From Limnohabitans sp. (lineage in GTDB: Bacteria; Pseudomonadota; Gammaproteobacteria; Burkholderiales; Burkholderiaceae_C): a stretch of 58,814 bases of DNA. The stretch lies in NCBI GenBank assembly GCA_021300495.1, contig JAJTDK010000002.1, forward strand, positions 14,412 through 73,225, given 5' to 3'. Position numbers and translations under genes: made by a program. Below the pieces are notes generated by a model. That model made no database searches and was not told the origin of the DNA. It saw nothing but the letters and a program-made list of their open reading frames with translations. Positions 26,788-37,442 of the stretch are shown here, one piece after another (within the stretch, counting starts at the first letter, position 1; every line of letters begins with the position of its first letter).

Positions 26788-29700
26788 TTAAACCAAAACG
26801 CGCTCTATGCCGCCTGCGTTGGCAGCGGCCACATACTCGGGCATCCATTGCTCGCCCAAAATGTGCTTGGCCATTTCCACCACGATGTAATCGGCTTCCA
26901 ACAAGCCAGTTTTCAAATCGTCACCAAAGCGCGTCAAGCCTTGCAAGCAGCTTGGGCAACTGGTCAAGACCTTGATGTTTTCTTTTTCGCTCACCATGCC
27001 GCTGGCACGCATTTGCGCTTCACCTTGAAGTATTTCTTCTTCCTTGCGGAAACGCACTTGCGTGGCGATGTCGGGGCGGGTGACACCCAAAGTACCTGAC
27101 TCGCCGCAGCAGCGATCGGACTTCAAAACCTGTGGGCCCAACAAAGACTTGACGGTCTTCATCGGGTCTTGCAACTTCATGGGGCTGTGGCAAGGGTCGT
27201 GGTACAGGTAGGCGCCGTTGTTGTTGAGTGCCATGCCTTTTTCAAGCAAGTACTCGTGGATGTCAATGATGCGGCAACCTGGGAAAATTTTGTCAAACTC
27301 ATAGCCCTGCAACTGGTCATAGCAGGTGCCGCAACTGACCACCACCGTTTTGATGTCCAAGTAGTTCAGGGTGTTGGCCACGCGGTGGAACAAGACCCGG
27401 TTGTCCGTGATAATTTTTTCGGCCTTGTCAAACTGACCACTGCCCTTTTGGGGGTAACCGCAGCACAAATAACCAGGCGGCAAAACCGTTTGAACACCGG
27501 TATGCCAGAGCATGGCCTGTGTGGCCAATCCCACTTGGCTGAACAGGCGTTCAGAGCCACAACCTGGGAAGTAAAACACGGCTTCTGTCTCGGACGTGGT
27601 GGTCTTCGGATTTCGAATGATGGGCACGTAATCTTGATCTTCAATGTCCAGCAAAGCACGCGCCGTTTTCTTGGGCAAGCCACCTGGCATCTTCTTGTTG
27701 ATGAAGTGAATGATTTGCTCTTTGATGGGCGCTGCACCAATGCTGGCTGGCGGCGCTTTGGTTTGCTTGCGAGCAAAGGTTTTGAGCAAGTCGTGGGCAA
27801 TGCGCTGCACCTTCATGCCCACCCCCACCATGCCAGCACGCGCCAGCTTAATGGTGTCAGGGTTGGTGGCGTTCAACATGAACATGGCCGCAGCATTGCC
27901 AGGACGGAATGTTTTTTGACCCATCTTGCGCAACAAATTGCGCATGTGCATAGACACATCGCCAAAGTCAATTTTAACGGGGCAAGGTGAGAGGCACTTA
28001 TGGCACACGGTGCAGTGGTCGGCCACATCTTCAAACTCTTGCCAGTGTTTGATGGACACACCGCGGCGTGTTTGCTCTTCGTACAAGAAGGCTTCGACCA
28101 ACAGTGACGTGGCCAAAATTTTGTTTCGAGGGCTGTACAGCAAATTAGCGCGCGGCACATGTGTGGCGCACACGGGTTTGCATTTGCCGCAACGCAAGCA
28201 ATCTTTCACACTGTCGGCAATGGCGCCAATGTCTGACTGTTGCATGATGAGCGACTCGTGACCCATCAAACCAAAGCTGGGGGTGTAGGCATTGGTCAAA
28301 TCGGCTTGAATGTCCATGCCCTCAGGGCCCTGCACTCGGCGCATCAACTTGCCTTTGTTGAAGCGCCCTTCTGGGTCAATGCGCTGCTTGTAATCGGCAA
28401 ACGGCTTAAGTTCGGCATCGCTTAAAAACTCTAGCTTCGTAATGCCAATACCGTGTTCACCTGAAATGACACCATCGAGGCTTCGCGCTAGGACCATGAT
28501 TCGAGCTACCGCTTCGTGCGCGGTTTGCAGCATGTCGTAGTCGTCAGAGTTGACTGGGATGTTGGTGTGCACATTGCCATCACCAGCGTGCATGTGCAAA
28601 GCCACCCACACACGGCCTTTAAGGACGCGTTTGTGAATGGCCACACACTCGTCCAAAATAGGCTGGAAGGCGGCGCCCGTGAAGATGGTCTGCAAGCTTG
28701 CCTTGATTTGCGTTTTCCAACTGGCACGCAAGCTGTGGTCTTGCAATTGAGGCAATAAAGTTTCCACGCCGTGTAACCAGCCTTGCCACAGGTCACGCAC
28801 ATCCCGCACCACCGCCAAAGCTTGCGAAACGCGCTCTTCTAGCAACTCTGCAGAAGCAATTTCATTTGTTTCACCGTCTTTGCCTAAAGGCAAATTGCCC
28901 TTGCTTAAGAAGAGTTCCAACTCATTGCACAACTTGATTTTGTTGCGCAAGGACAATTCAATGTTGATGCGCTCAATGCCATCGGTATATTCGGCCATGC
29001 GAGGCAAGGGAATCACAACGTCTTCATTGATCTTAAAGGCGTTGGTATGTTTGCTAATGGCCGCTGTTTTTTTCCGATCTAACCAAAACTTTTTGCGCGC
29101 TTCAGGGCTTACAGCAATGAAGCCCTCTCCACTGCGTGAGTTGGCAATTCGCACCACTTCAGATGTAACTTTGGCCACGTCATCGGCGTTGTCGCCTGCA
29201 ATGTCGCCCACCAATACCATTTTGGGCAGACCGCCGCGTTTGGACTTGGTGGTGTAGCCCACCGCCCGCAAATAACGATCGTCCAAGTGCTCTAAGCCCG
29301 CCAGCAACACGCCAGAGCGTTTTTGTTCGGCAAACATGAAGTCTTTGATTTCGACAATGCTCGGCACAGCGTCTTTGGCGTTGCCAAAGAACTCCATGCA
29401 AACCGTACGTGTGTGGTCGGGCATGCGGTGCAATATCCAGCGTGCGCTGGTGATCAAGCCATCACAACCTTCTTTTTGGATCCCTGGCAATCCGGCTAAA
29501 AATTTGTCGGTCACATCCTTGCCCAGGCCTTCTTTGCGGAAGGTCGAGCCAGGAATATCGAGTCTTTCTTCGCGAACCAAGCTTGTGCCATTGGCTTCAA
29601 AATATTTCAATTCAAAGCTGGCCATTTCAGCATCGTGAATCTTGCCGAGATTGTGGTTCAAGCGGGTCACCTCGAGCCACTGGGCATCTGGCGTGACCAT

Positions 29701-30660
29701 GCGCCAGCTGGCCAAATTGTCGAGTGCGGTGCCCCACAACACGGCCTTTTTACCACCGGCATTCATGGCAATGTTGCCGCCAATGCAACTGGCCTCAGCA
29801 GACGTCGGATCAACTGCAAACACCCAACCGGCGCGTTCTGCGGCATCGGCCACGCGCTGCGTGACCACGCCCACTTCGGTCCACAAGGTGGGCACTTGTT
29901 TGTCGAGGCCGGGTAACTGAAGCATCTCAACGCCAGACATGGCCTCGAGCTTTTCGGTATTGATGACAGCACTGTTCCAAGTCAGCGGCACTGCACCGCC
30001 GGTGTAGCCTGTGCCGCCGCCCCGCGGAATGATGGTCAAGCCCAAGGTGAAGCAAGCTTTCACCAAATTGGCCATCTCGGCTTCTGTGTCAGGCGTTAGA
30101 ACCACGAAAGGATATTCAACACGCCAGTCAGTGGCATCTGTGACATGGCTCACGCGAGACAAGGCATCAAATTTGATGTTGTCTTTGGCTGTGTGCTTGC
30201 CGAGTCCTTTTTGCGTCTTTCGGCGCAACTGGGCCATGGCCGTAAAAGTTTGATCAAACAATTTGACCGCATGGCCCGCCAACACCAACAACTCACCCAC
30301 CAAACCGTCTCGCAAAGCATCTGCTTCGGGTGTGCGTCGTTTTTGAACTTCACCCAAGCGGTGTTGCAAAGCCTCTACCAACTGCTTTCGGCGGCCTGGG
30401 TTGTCCAGCAAGTCGTCCTGCAAATAGGGATTGCGCTGAACCACCCAAATATCACCCAAAACCTCGTAAAGCATGCGAGCAGACCTGCCTGTGCGGCGCT
30501 CGTCTCGAAGTTGATTGAGGAGGTCCCAGGCACGATTTCCCAACAAACGAATCACAATTTCTCGATCGGAGAAACTTGTGTAGTTGTAGGGAATTTCGCG
30601 CAAACGGGGTGACGAATCGTCAGCCTGCAGGAGGTGTTGGAGCGTGGTTGGAGCGTTCAT
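26788..30660 (-). CDS. FAD/FMN-binding oxidoreductase fused to ferredoxin and CCG (heterodisulfide-reductase-like) domains
   Basis: A very large 1290-residue fusion. In order: a DUF3683-type N-terminal region (about 1-170); an FAD-binding PCMH domain (about 185-400, [18 protein letters not shown]); a C-terminal FAD-oxidase domain (about 430-760, with [13 protein letters not shown] and GEHGIG); two ferredoxin motifs [11 protein letters not shown] and [11 protein letters not shown] (about 810-880); and two CCG domains ([33 protein letters not shown]). It resembles a GlcD-GlcF or D-lactate dehydrogenase with its electron-transfer subunit joined, and likely oxidises a 2-hydroxy acid and passes electrons to quinone at the inner membrane. 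The substrate is unknown. ATG 30660 ([11 protein letters not shown]) is chosen over upstream starts that run into the ugp control region. Confidence 0.9.
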   Translation of the reverse strand: MNAPTTLQHLLQADDSSPRLREIPYNYTSFSDREIVIRLLGNRAWDLLNQLRDERRTGRSARMLYEVLGDIWVVQRNPYLQDDLLDNPGRRKQLVEALQHRLGEVQKRRTPEADALRDGLVGELLVLAGHAVKLFDQTFTAMAQLRRKTQKGLGKHTAKDNIKFDALSRVSHVTDATDWRVEYPFVVLTPDTEAEMANLVKACFTLGLTIIPRGGGTGYTGGAVPLTWNSAVINTEKLEAMSGVEMLQLPGLDKQVPTLWTEVGVVTQRVADAAERAGWVFAVDPTSAEASCIGGNIAMNAGGKKAVLWGTALDNLASWRMVTPDAQWLEVTRLNHNLGKIHDAEMASFELKYFEANGTSLVREERLDIPGSTFRKEGLGKDVTDKFLAGLPGIQKEGCDGLITSARWILHRMPDHTRTVCMEFFGNAKDAVPSIVEIKDFMFAEQKRSGVLLAGLEHLDDRYLRAVGYTTKSKRGGLPKMVLVGDIAGDNADDVAKVTSEVVRIANSRSGEGFIAVSPEARKKFWLDRKKTAAISKHTNAFKINEDVVIPLPRMAEYTDGIERINIELSLRNKIKLCNELELFLSKGNLPLGKDGETNEIASAELLEERVSQALAVVRDVRDLWQGWLHGVETLLPQLQDHSLRASWKTQIKASLQTIFTGAAFQPILDECVAIHKRVLKGRVWVALHMHAGDGNVHTNIPVNSDDYDMLQTAHEAVARIMVLARSLDGVISGEHGIGITKLEFLSDAELKPFADYKQRIDPEGRFNKGKLMRRVQGPEGMDIQADLTNAYTPSFGLMGHESLIMQQSDIGAIADSVKDCLRCGKCKPVCATHVPRANLLYSPRNKILATSLLVEAFLYEEQTRRGVSIKHWQEFEDVADHCTVCHKCLSPCPVKIDFGDVSMHMRNLLRKMGQKTFRPGNAAAMFMLNATNPDTIKLARAGMVGVGMKVQRIAHDLLKTFARKQTKAPPASIGAAPIKEQIIHFINKKMPGGLPKKTARALLDIEDQDYVPIIRNPKTTTSETEAVFYFPGCGSERLFSQVGLATQAMLWHTGVQTVLPPGYLCCGYPQKGSGQFDKAEKIITDNRVLFHRVANTLNYLDIKTVVVSCGTCYDQLQGYEFDKIFPGCRIIDIHEYLLEKGMALNNNGAYLYHDPCHSPMKLQDPMKTVKSLLGPQVLKSDRCCGESGTLGVTRPDIATQVRFRKEEEILQGEAQMRASGMVSEKENIKVLTSCPSCLQGLTRFGDDLKTGLLEADYIVVEMAKHILGEQWMPEYVAAANAGGIERVLV

Positions 30661-30785
30661 GAGATTTGGTCGTGATTTTACTGCAGGGGTGCAATCACGC
30701 GCAGGTGGTGGGGACTCCAAGCCAGCCCTGTCAATCAATCGATTATTTTTTGACAAGGGTCATTCAAAGTCATGGAAACCCCGGG

Positions 30786-30814
30786 TTGTCATTTTTTCTT
30801 CATCTAGATGTAAT
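30786..30814 (+). promoter_or_regulatory. Predicted sigma-70 promoter of the ugp operon
   Basis: TTGTCA at 30786-30791 and TGTAAT at 30809-30814 are separated by the ideal 17 bases. Transcription would start near 30821 and leave a leader of about 50 bases before ugpB. Three GTCAT words (30759, 30769, 30788) lie at and upstream of the -35 box and may be regulator half-sites, but their spacing does not match a PhoB box. Confidence 0.6.
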
Positions 30815-30872
30815 ACCATTTGCATATCATGCCTATAAGCTATTAGCTGACACAACCATTAAGAGAGAACTT

Positions 30873-32177
30873 ATGAACTACAAAAAATCCCTGGCTGCTT
30901 TGGCAATCGCTGCATTTAGCGTTGGCGCACAAGCTCAAACTGAAATTCAATGGTGGCACTCTATGGGTGGCGCTTTGGGCGAGTGGGTCAACGACCAAGC
31001 CAAAGACTTCAATGCCAGCCAAAAAGATTACAAAATTGTGCCCACCTTCAAAGGCGGCTACGACGAATCCATGACGGCTGCCATTGCGGCCTTCCGGTCT
31101 GGCAATGCCCCCCACATCCTGCAAGTCTTTGAGGTAGGCACCGCCACCATGATGGCCAGCAAAGGCGCCATCGTTCCTGTTGGCAAAGTCATGCAAGACG
31201 CAGGTTTGAAATTTGACCCAGAAGCTTATGTGCCAGCTGTGGCCGGCTATTACACAGCGCCCAATGGTCAAATGCTGAGCTTCCCCTTCAACAGCTCCAC
31301 CCCTGTCTTCCACTACAACAAAGACGCCTTCAAGGCAGCGGGAATGGACCCAGAGAAGCCCCCAACCACCTGGCCTGAAGTGGCTTTGGCAGCTGCCAAA
31401 TTGAAAGCCAGTGGCCACAAGTGCCCATTCACCACCAGCTGGATCAGCTGGACTCAGCTCGAGAGCTTCTCCGCTTGGCACAACACTGAATTCGCCACCA
31501 AGGGCAACGGCATGCGCGGCATGGATGCTCGACTGTCTTTCAACTCCCCTTTGCATGTTCGCCACATTGAGAACTTGGCCAACATGGCCAAGAGCGGCTT
31601 GTTCATTTACAAAGGCCGCAACAACGCGGCTGACGCCACTTTTGTCTCAGGCGAATGCGCCATGGCCACTGGCTCTTCTGCCCTCTATGGCAACGTGACA
31701 CGCAATGGTAAGTTTGCATACGGCATTGGCACCCTGCCTTACTACCCTGATGTGAATGGCGCACCTCAAAACACCGTTATCGGCGGCGCCAGTTTGTGGG
31801 TGATGAGCGGCAAGAAAGCAGAAGAATACAAAGGCGTTGGCCAATTTTTTGCCTTCCTGTCTCAGCCCGACATAGCAGCCAAGAGCCACCAGCGCACAGG
31901 CTACTTGCCCGTCACGAAGGCATCTTTTGAGTTGACAGACAAATCTGGCTTCTACAAAAAGAACCCAGGCACCGATGTGTCTGTGACGCAAATGATCCGC
32001 AAAACCACCGACAAATCACGTGGCGTGCGTTTGGGCAACTTTGTTCAAATCCGCACCATCATTGATGAGGAACTCGAAGGCGTCTGGAGTGGCAAAAAGC
32101 AGCCCAAAGAAGCTTTGGACTTGGCCATCAAGCGCGGCAATGAACAACTTGAGCGTTTTGAAAAAGCCAACAAGTAA
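30873..32177 (+). CDS. ugpB: sn-glycerol-3-phosphate ABC transporter, periplasmic binding protein
   Basis: The 434-residue protein has a Sec signal peptide (about 1-22, cleavage after AQAQ region) and then a family 1 extracellular solute-binding fold opening IQWWHSMGGALGEWVNDQA, characteristic of UgpB. PFTTSWISWTQLESFSAWHN is another well conserved UgpB stretch around the ligand pocket. It captures glycerol-3-phosphate or glycerophosphodiesters in the periplasm for UgpAEC. ATG 30873 follows GAGAG by about 6 bases. It is separated from ugpA by 118 bases holding a strong hairpin. Confidence 0.95.
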   Translation: MNYKKSLAALAIAAFSVGAQAQTEIQWWHSMGGALGEWVNDQAKDFNASQKDYKIVPTFKGGYDESMTAAIAAFRSGNAPHILQVFEVGTATMMASKGAIVPVGKVMQDAGLKFDPEAYVPAVAGYYTAPNGQMLSFPFNSSTPVFHYNKDAFKAAGMDPEKPPTTWPEVALAAAKLKASGHKCPFTTSWISWTQLESFSAWHNTEFATKGNGMRGMDARLSFNSPLHVRHIENLANMAKSGLFIYKGRNNAADATFVSGECAMATGSSALYGNVTRNGKFAYGIGTLPYYPDVNGAPQNTVIGGASLWVMSGKKAEEYKGVGQFFAFLSQPDIAAKSHQRTGYLPVTKASFELTDKSGFYKKNPGTDVSVTQMIRKTTDKSRGVRLGNFVQIRTIIDEELEGVWSGKKQPKEALDLAIKRGNEQLERFEKANK

Positions 32178-32231
32178 ACTCACACGGATCAAACGCCAGC
32201 ATGAATCTGCAATGATGCATGCCAGCTAGCA

Positions 32232-32259
32232 AAAAGCAGAGAAGAGATTCTCTGCTTTT
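32232..32259 (+). promoter_or_regulatory. Intercistronic hairpin between ugpB and ugpA
   Basis: A perfect 12-base stem (AAAAGCAGAGAA paired with TTCTCTGCTTTT) with a four-base GAGA loop lies between the two genes. It is followed by TTTTG and then TCCTTTTACTT rather than a clean U-tract, so it probably acts as a partial terminator or a 3' stabiliser of the ugpB message. Either would raise binding protein over permease, as is usual for ABC importers. Confidence 0.7.
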
Positions 32260-32295
32260 GTCCTTTTACTTGGCATCAAATTGTTTTAAAAACTC

Positions 32296-33177
32296 ATGGA
32301 AAAGCGCGTACGTTTCAAATCAGCATGGTTGCCATGGGTGCTCATCGCACCGCAAATGGTGGTTGTGTTGGTTTTTTTCTTTTGGCCCGCGGGTCAAGCC
32401 CTTTACCAAAGTGTGCTGACCCAAGACGCATTTGGGGGCTCTGTTCAGTATGTCGGCATGGAAAACTTTGATCGACTGTTCAGCGACGACAGCTACCTCA
32501 ACTCGTTCAAAACCACCGCCTTCTTTTCCATCTTGGTTGCTGGCACAGGTTTGTCAGTGTCTTTGCTGTTGGCAGTCATGGCCAACCGCTTGGTGCGCGG
32601 CGCTGGCATCTACAAAACATTGCTCATTTGGCCCTACGCTGTAGCCCCCGTGGTGGCCGGCGTCTTGTGGCTCTTTATGTTTGCATCGCCCATGGGCGTG
32701 GTCGCCTTTTTTATTCGCAGCATGGGTTTTGAATGGAACCACTTGCTCAATGGCAACCATGCCATGGCCTTGATTGTGATGGCCGCCGTCTGGAAACAAA
32801 TCTCCTATAACTTTTTGTTTTTTTTGGCAGGGCTTCAGTCCATCCCTAAATCCTTGATTGAAGCGGCCGCCATCGATGGCGCATCGCCTTGGCATCGCTT
32901 TTGGACCATTGTTTTTCCTTTACTTTCTCCCACCACATTTTTTCTTTTGGTCATCAATGTGGTGTACGCCTTCTTTGACACCTTTGCCATCATCGACGCT
33001 ACCACGCACGGCGGGCCTGGCAAAGAAACAGCCATTTTGGTTTACAAGGTTTACTACGATGGCTTCAAAGCCCTCGACATGGGCGGTTCAGCCGCTCAGT
33101 CCGTGATTTTGATGTTCATTGTGGTGGCGCTCACCGTCATTCAATTCCGCTTCGTCGAAAAGAAAGTGCAGTACTGA
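32296..33177 (+). CDS. ugpA: sn-glycerol-3-phosphate ABC transporter, permease UgpA
   Basis: A 293-residue inner-membrane permease with six predicted helices. The cytoplasmic EAA loop that docks on the ATPase is [39 protein letters not shown] and the ending EKKVQY are typical of UgpA. It begins 118 bases after ugpB, past a hairpin, and is followed almost at once by ugpE. Together with UgpE it forms the channel for glycerol-3-phosphate. Confidence 0.94.
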   Translation: MEKRVRFKSAWLPWVLIAPQMVVVLVFFFWPAGQALYQSVLTQDAFGGSVQYVGMENFDRLFSDDSYLNSFKTTAFFSILVAGTGLSVSLLLAVMANRLVRGAGIYKTLLIWPYAVAPVVAGVLWLFMFASPMGVVAFFIRSMGFEWNHLLNGNHAMALIVMAAVWKQISYNFLFFLAGLQSIPKSLIEAAAIDGASPWHRFWTIVFPLLSPTTFFLLVINVVYAFFDTFAIIDATTHGGPGKETAILVYKVYYDGFKALDMGGSAAQSVILMFIVVALTVIQFRFVEKKVQY

Positions 33178-33178
33178 C

Positions 33179-34033
33179 ATGATTGAACGACGCCCAGGTC
33201 TTGACTTGCTGTCGCACCTGATTTTGCTGCTCGGTGTAAGCATCGTGGCTTTCCCGCTGTACCTCACTTTTGTCGCCTCAACCCAAACCGCTGAGCAAAT
33301 TTCCAGAAGCATTCCCATGTCCATGGTGCCCGGCAGTCATTTTTGGGAGACTTATCGCCTGGCATTGTTTGGTGGCGAAACATCTTTAGGCAGCAAAGTG
33401 CCCGCGGTTTGGCCCATGATGCAGACCAGTTTGATCAGCGCACTGGTCATCTCCATCGGCAAAATTGCCATTTCCTTGCTGTCTGCATTTGCCTTGGTCT
33501 ATTTTCGTTTTCCGTTCAGGCATTTTTTCTTTTGGATGATTTTTATCACGCTCATGCTGCCTGTTGAGGTGCGCATCAGTCCCACCTATGAAGTGGTCTC
33601 CAACCTGGGCATGCTCAATACCTACGCTGGCCTCACGGTGCCTCTCATTGCTTCGGCCACCGCCACATTTTTATTGCGCCAATTCTTCTTAACCGTGCCC
33701 GATGAGCTGGTGGAGGCTGCACGCATGGATGGCGCGGGGCCGATGCGATTCTTCAAAGACATTTTGCTGCCTTTGTCAGCCACCAACATTGCCGCGTTGT
33801 TTGTGATTCAATTCATTTACGGTTGGAATCAATACTTGTGGCCTCTGCTTGTCACCACCAACGAGGACATGTACCCCATCGTGATGGGAATCAAGCGCAT
33901 GTTGGCTGGCGAGGCATACACCGAATGGAATGTTGTCATGGCCACCGCCATTTTGGCAATGCTCCCTCCCGCCCTCGTGGTGATCTTGATGCAAAAATGG
34001 TTCGTCAAGGGCCTGGTTGATACTGAAAAATAA
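33179..34033 (+). CDS. ugpE: sn-glycerol-3-phosphate ABC transporter, permease UgpE
   Basis: The 284-residue second permease has six helices and the EAA loop [25 protein letters not shown]. Starting at ATG 33179 ([17 protein letters not shown]) it begins 1 base after the ugpA stop and its stop overlaps the ugpC start by one base, so all are translationally coupled. [21 protein letters not shown] and [19 protein letters not shown] are UgpE-like. A longer reading upstream overlaps ugpA and is discarded. Confidence 0.94.
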   Translation: MIERRPGLDLLSHLILLLGVSIVAFPLYLTFVASTQTAEQISRSIPMSMVPGSHFWETYRLALFGGETSLGSKVPAVWPMMQTSLISALVISIGKIAISLLSAFALVYFRFPFRHFFFWMIFITLMLPVEVRISPTYEVVSNLGMLNTYAGLTVPLIASATATFLLRQFFLTVPDELVEAARMDGAGPMRFFKDILLPLSATNIAALFVIQFIYGWNQYLWPLLVTTNEDMYPIVMGIKRMLAGEAYTEWNVVMATAILAMLPPALVVILMQKWFVKGLVDTEK

Positions 34034-35037
34034 TGGCTTCCATCACACTTCAAAATATTTTCAAAGAATACGGCACGGGTGCGAAGACAGTTCCTGTCAT
34101 TCACAATTTGAACGCTCAAATCAACGATGGTGAGTTCGTTGTGATCGTTGGCCCTTCGGGTTGCGGCAAGTCCACCTTGCTGCGCATGGTGGCAGGTCTT
34201 GAAGAAATTACGGGTGGTCACATTTCAATTGGCAACCGCATCGTGAACGACCTAGAGCCCGCAGAGCGCGACATTGCCATGGTGTTTCAAAACTACGCGC
34301 TGTACCCACACATGAGCGTGTTTGACAACATGGCATATGGCTTGAAAATTGCCAAAGTTTCCATGGCAGACATTCAAACCCGGGTTGACAAAGCGGCAGG
34401 TATTTTGGAGTTACGCAACTTGCTTCAGCGCAAGCCCAGAGAATTGTCAGGCGGCCAGCGCCAGCGTGTGGCCATGGGCAGAGCCATCGTGAGACAGCCT
34501 CAGGTGTTTTTGTTTGACGAACCCTTGTCCAACTTGGACGCCAAGCTGCGCGCCCAAACCCGTTTGGAAATTCAAAAGCTGCACCGCGAATTGGGCATCA
34601 CTTCTTTGTTCGTGACGCACGATCAAGTAGAAGCCATGACCTTGGCGCAGCGCATGATTGTCATGAATGCCGGCGTGATGGAACAATTTGGCACGCCTGA
34701 AGAAGTCTACAACCGCCCTGCTAGCACCTTTGTTGCCAGCTTCATTGGGTCACCGCCCATGAACTTGCTCCATCAAGCACCAGGTTTACCAGCTGGCCAA
34801 ATTTTGGGCATTCGACCCGAGCACCTCGATCTGGCTACCGACGGCTGGGAATTGAAAGTAGACACCGTTGAACTGCTTGGCGCTGAGCGCTTGGTGCATG
34901 CTCACTTGGGCAATGAAACGCTCACACTCAGGCTCGATGCCAGCATGAGTGCACCCAAGGTCGGCGAGCTTTTCCATGCCAAGCCCAAAGAGGGCTGCAC
35001 TCATCATTTCAATGCTGAAACAGGAAAACGCCTGTGA
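34033..35037 (+). CDS. ugpC: sn-glycerol-3-phosphate ABC transporter, ATP-binding protein UgpC
   Basis: A 334-residue ATPase of the MalK/UgpC group. Walker A is GPSGCGKST, the Q-loop is in [13 protein letters not shown], the ABC signature is [15 protein letters not shown], Walker B is [12 protein letters not shown] and the switch histidine is in [13 protein letters not shown] shorter-than-usual C-terminal TOBE-like domain (from about 235) includes [11 protein letters not shown]. It powers uptake through UgpAE. Its stop overlaps the GTG start of the phosphodiesterase gene. Confidence 0.95.
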   Translation: MASITLQNIFKEYGTGAKTVPVIHNLNAQINDGEFVVIVGPSGCGKSTLLRMVAGLEEITGGHISIGNRIVNDLEPAERDIAMVFQNYALYPHMSVFDNMAYGLKIAKVSMADIQTRVDKAAGILELRNLLQRKPRELSGGQRQRVAMGRAIVRQPQVFLFDEPLSNLDAKLRAQTRLEIQKLHRELGITSLFVTHDQVEAMTLAQRMIVMNAGVMEQFGTPEEVYNRPASTFVASFIGSPPMNLLHQAPGLPAGQILGIRPEHLDLATDGWELKVDTVELLGAERLVHAHLGNETLTLRLDASMSAPKVGELFHAKPKEGCTHHFNAETGKRL

Positions 35038-35795
35038 CCCAGAATACTGCTAAGCCACCCAAGTCTTGGCCCTATCCAAGATGGATTGCCCATCGAGGCG
35101 CAGGTACTTTGGCTCCCGAAAACACCTTGTCCGCATTTCGAAAAGGCGCCGAGTACGGTTACCGCATGTTTGAATGCGACGCCAAACTCAGCGCAGACGA
35201 TGTGGTGTTTTTGATGCATGACGCCACACTGAATCGAACCACCAATGGCCATGGAGTTGGCGGTGAGCAAAGTTGGCTTCAACTGTCGCAGTTAGACGCA
35301 GGCAGTTGGCATTCCAGACACTTCAGTGGCGAGCCTTTGCCCACGCTGGCCAATCTTGCGAACTATTGCATTCGCAATCGCTATTTTTTGAACATTGAAA
35401 TCAAACCGACACCTGGTGTTGAATTCAAAACAGGTGAGGTCGTGGCTCAACAAGCGGCTCTTCTTTGGCAGCACGAAGAAGTACCACCACTTTTAAGCTC
35501 TTTTCAGGTGGAATCTTTAAAAGGGGCTCAGCAAGCCGCACCGCAATTGCCCAGAGGTTTGTTGCTGCACAACCTGCCTGATGCTTGGCTAGAAACTGCC
35601 AAGACCTTGGATTGCAGCGCCGTCGTCTGCCAATATGCCTTGTGGACACCCAGTATGGTGGCTGCTGTTCATGCCGCTGGCATGCGTTGTTTAAGCTACA
35701 CCGTCAACGACGAATGGGCTACCCAACATCTGATGGCATTGGGAACAGACGGCATCATCACTGACCGGGTCGATGCTTTCAGCCCCGCAACTTGA
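35034..35795 (+). CDS. ugpQ: Cytoplasmic glycerophosphodiester phosphodiesterase
   Basis: A 253-residue GDPD-family TIM barrel without signal peptide. The active-site segments are [36 protein letters not shown] and LNIEIKP, with the catalytic histidines and acidic residues present. It splits glycerophosphodiesters imported by UgpBAEC into glycerol-3-phosphate and the alcohol headgroup. The GTG start at 35034 overlaps the ugpC stop (GTGA), so the five genes form one operon ugpBAECQ. Its 3' end overlaps a convergent small gene by 17 bases. Confidence 0.93.
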   Translation: MTQNTAKPPKSWPYPRWIAHRGAGTLAPENTLSAFRKGAEYGYRMFECDAKLSADDVVFLMHDATLNRTTNGHGVGGEQSWLQLSQLDAGSWHSRHFSGEPLPTLANLANYCIRNRYFLNIEIKPTPGVEFKTGEVVAQQAALLWQHEEVPPLLSSFQVESLKGAQQAAPQLPRGLLLHNLPDAWLETAKTLDCSAVVCQYALWTPSMVAAVHAAGMRCLSYTVNDEWATQHLMALGTDGIITDRVDAFSPAT

Positions 35796-36060
35796 AACGC
35801 ATTTGCAAAGCCCACTCTAAGGTGGCACAAACCAAAACAAGCGCGCCATAGGTCGCCATTTTGCCGTCGTTCCCCGTTATCACCAGACCCACTACCAGCA
35901 CGGCCAAGCCACAAACGGCATTCAGCAGCCACCGCCAAAGCCACTTGATTTGAGACTGACGCCTGAACTGGAACGAGCTCCAGAGCGTGATCCCCAAGGA
36001 AAGTACCAGCGCAGGCAAGCCGAAATTCGCCAAATGCCAAAATACGTCATCCCAAGTCAT
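35779..36060 (-). CDS. Small membrane protein, function unknown
   Basis: A 93-residue protein with three hydrophobic segments (about residues 10-28, 42-62 and 68-86) and the start MTWDDVFWHLANFGLPALVLS. I recall similar short membrane proteins encoded next to hemA in Comamonadaceae but can name no function. AGAAGGA lies about 7 bases before the ATG, supporting translation. It is divergent from hemA over 41 bases and its stop overlaps the end of ugpQ. Confidence 0.72.
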   Translation of the reverse strand: MTWDDVFWHLANFGLPALVLSLGITLWSSFQFRRQSQIKWLWRWLLNAVCGLAVLVVGLVITGNDGKMATYGALVLVCATLEWALQMRFKLRG

Positions 36061-36088
36061 TCATTTCCTTCTCTGTTGGTACAGGTTT

Positions 36089-36094
36089 TATAAT
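36089..36094 (+). promoter_or_regulatory. Predicted -10 element of hemA, implying a leaderless message
   Basis: A perfect TATAAT ends 7 bases before the hemA ATG at 36102. RNA would start at about 36101-36102, on or beside the start codon. No ribosome-binding sequence precedes the ATG, in agreement. The -35 region is weak (TCCTTC/TTTCCT), so another promoter upstream cannot be excluded. Confidence 0.5.
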
Positions 36095-36101
36095 CTGAAA
36101 C

Positions 36102-37373
36102 ATGGCAGTCTGGGCATTGGGGTTAAACCACACAACAGCTCCGCTCGATTTGCGCGGGCGGTTTGCCTTTGCCTTGGACCAATTGCCACCTACTTTGAAG
36201 CAACTCAGGGGCAACTTGGCCTCGCATACAGCGCGCCAACCTGAAGCCGCCATTCTCTCAACTTGCAACCGCACAGAAATTTATTGTGCCGCAGATCAGC
36301 TTGTGGTTGATGAAACTCTGAATTGGCTAGCGCAAACAGGTGGTGTCTCTGCCCATGAGCTGCGCGCCCACACTTACATGCTTGAAGAAGGCCATGTGGC
36401 CAGGCATGCCTTCAGAGTGGCCAGCGGTCTCGATTCCATGGTCTTGGGAGAAGCTCAAATTCTGGGTCAACTCAAAGATGCCGTCAGAGCCGCTGAAGAG
36501 GCCGGCGCCTTGGGCAGTACCCTGAACCAATTGTTCCAACGCAGTTTTGCAGTGGCCAAAGAAGTTCGTTCTACCACTGAAATTGGTTCCCACTCCATCA
36601 GCATGTCAGCAGCAGCAGTTCGCTTGGCGGGCCAAATTTTTGAAGACCTCAGCAAAATCAAAGTTTTGTTTGTGGGTGCGGGCGAAATGATTGAGTTGGT
36701 GGTCACCCACTTTGCTGCCAAAAACCCTCACAGCATGGCCATTGCAAATCGCAGTATGGATCGCGGTGAAAAACTCGCCGATCGATTTGGAGCCGAGGTC
36801 ATGCGCCTGTCTGAACTGCCCGATCGACTGCATGAGTTTGATGCCGTCATCAGTTGCACAGCCAGCACTTTGCCCTTGATTGGCTTGGGTGCTGTAGAGC
36901 GCGCTTTGAAAAAACGCCGCAATCGGCCCATGTTCATGGTGGATTTGGCGGTGCCGCGCGACATCGAACCCGAAGTTAAGTCCTTAGAAGACGTTTACCT
37001 CTATACCGTTGACGACTTGGCCAGTGTCATTCAAACAGGCCAAGCACATCGGCAAGCTGCAGTGGCCGAAGCAGAGGTGATCATTGACGCAGGTGTCCAG
37101 AGCTTTATGCACTGGATGCACCAACGTGGCAGCGTGCCACTCATTCAGCAACTCAATGCGCAAGCCGATGAATGGCGCGAAGCTGAAATGGCCCGTGCCC
37201 GCAAATTGTTGGCGAAGGGTGAGGACCCAGAAAAAGTGCTGGAGGCACTTTCACGTGGCTTGACTCAAAAGATGCTGCATGGCGCTATGGCAGAACTGAG
37301 AGAAGCAGATCCCGAACACGCGGCCCAAGCCACTCATGCCGTTCAACGTCTTTTCTTGCGCAAAGAACGCTAG
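36102..37373 (+). CDS. hemA: Glutamyl-tRNA reductase
   Basis: HemA reduces glutamyl-tRNA to glutamate-1-semialdehyde with NADPH, the first committed step of tetrapyrrole synthesis. The 423-residue protein shows the catalytic cysteine in [10 protein letters not shown], the GEAQILGQ motif, the NADPH-binding [13 protein letters not shown] and a C-terminal dimerisation helix region. [18 protein letters not shown] at the N-terminus fixes the start. It is followed by prfA after 69 bases, the common hemA-prfA-prmC order. Confidence 0.96.
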   Translation: MAVWALGLNHTTAPLDLRGRFAFALDQLPPTLKQLRGNLASHTARQPEAAILSTCNRTEIYCAADQLVVDETLNWLAQTGGVSAHELRAHTYMLEEGHVARHAFRVASGLDSMVLGEAQILGQLKDAVRAAEEAGALGSTLNQLFQRSFAVAKEVRSTTEIGSHSISMSAAAVRLAGQIFEDLSKIKVLFVGAGEMIELVVTHFAAKNPHSMAIANRSMDRGEKLADRFGAEVMRLSELPDRLHEFDAVISCTASTLPLIGLGAVERALKKRRNRPMFMVDLAVPRDIEPEVKSLEDVYLYTVDDLASVIQTGQAHRQAAVAEAEVIIDAGVQSFMHWMHQRGSVPLIQQLNAQADEWREAEMARARKLLAKGEDPEKVLEALSRGLTQKMLHGAMAELREADPEHAAQATHAVQRLFLRKER

Positions 37374-37442
37374 CGACCATCGCCCAAGCCTGCGCCGCAT
37401 TGAGATTGACTCAATGCCTCCTCCAATTTTTCGCAAAGACTC

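Noticed and set aside
27169-27990. 273-codon frame antisense to the FAD/FeS oxidoreductase
   Set aside because: Opposite a gene with complete domain structure; composition is typical of an antisense shadow.
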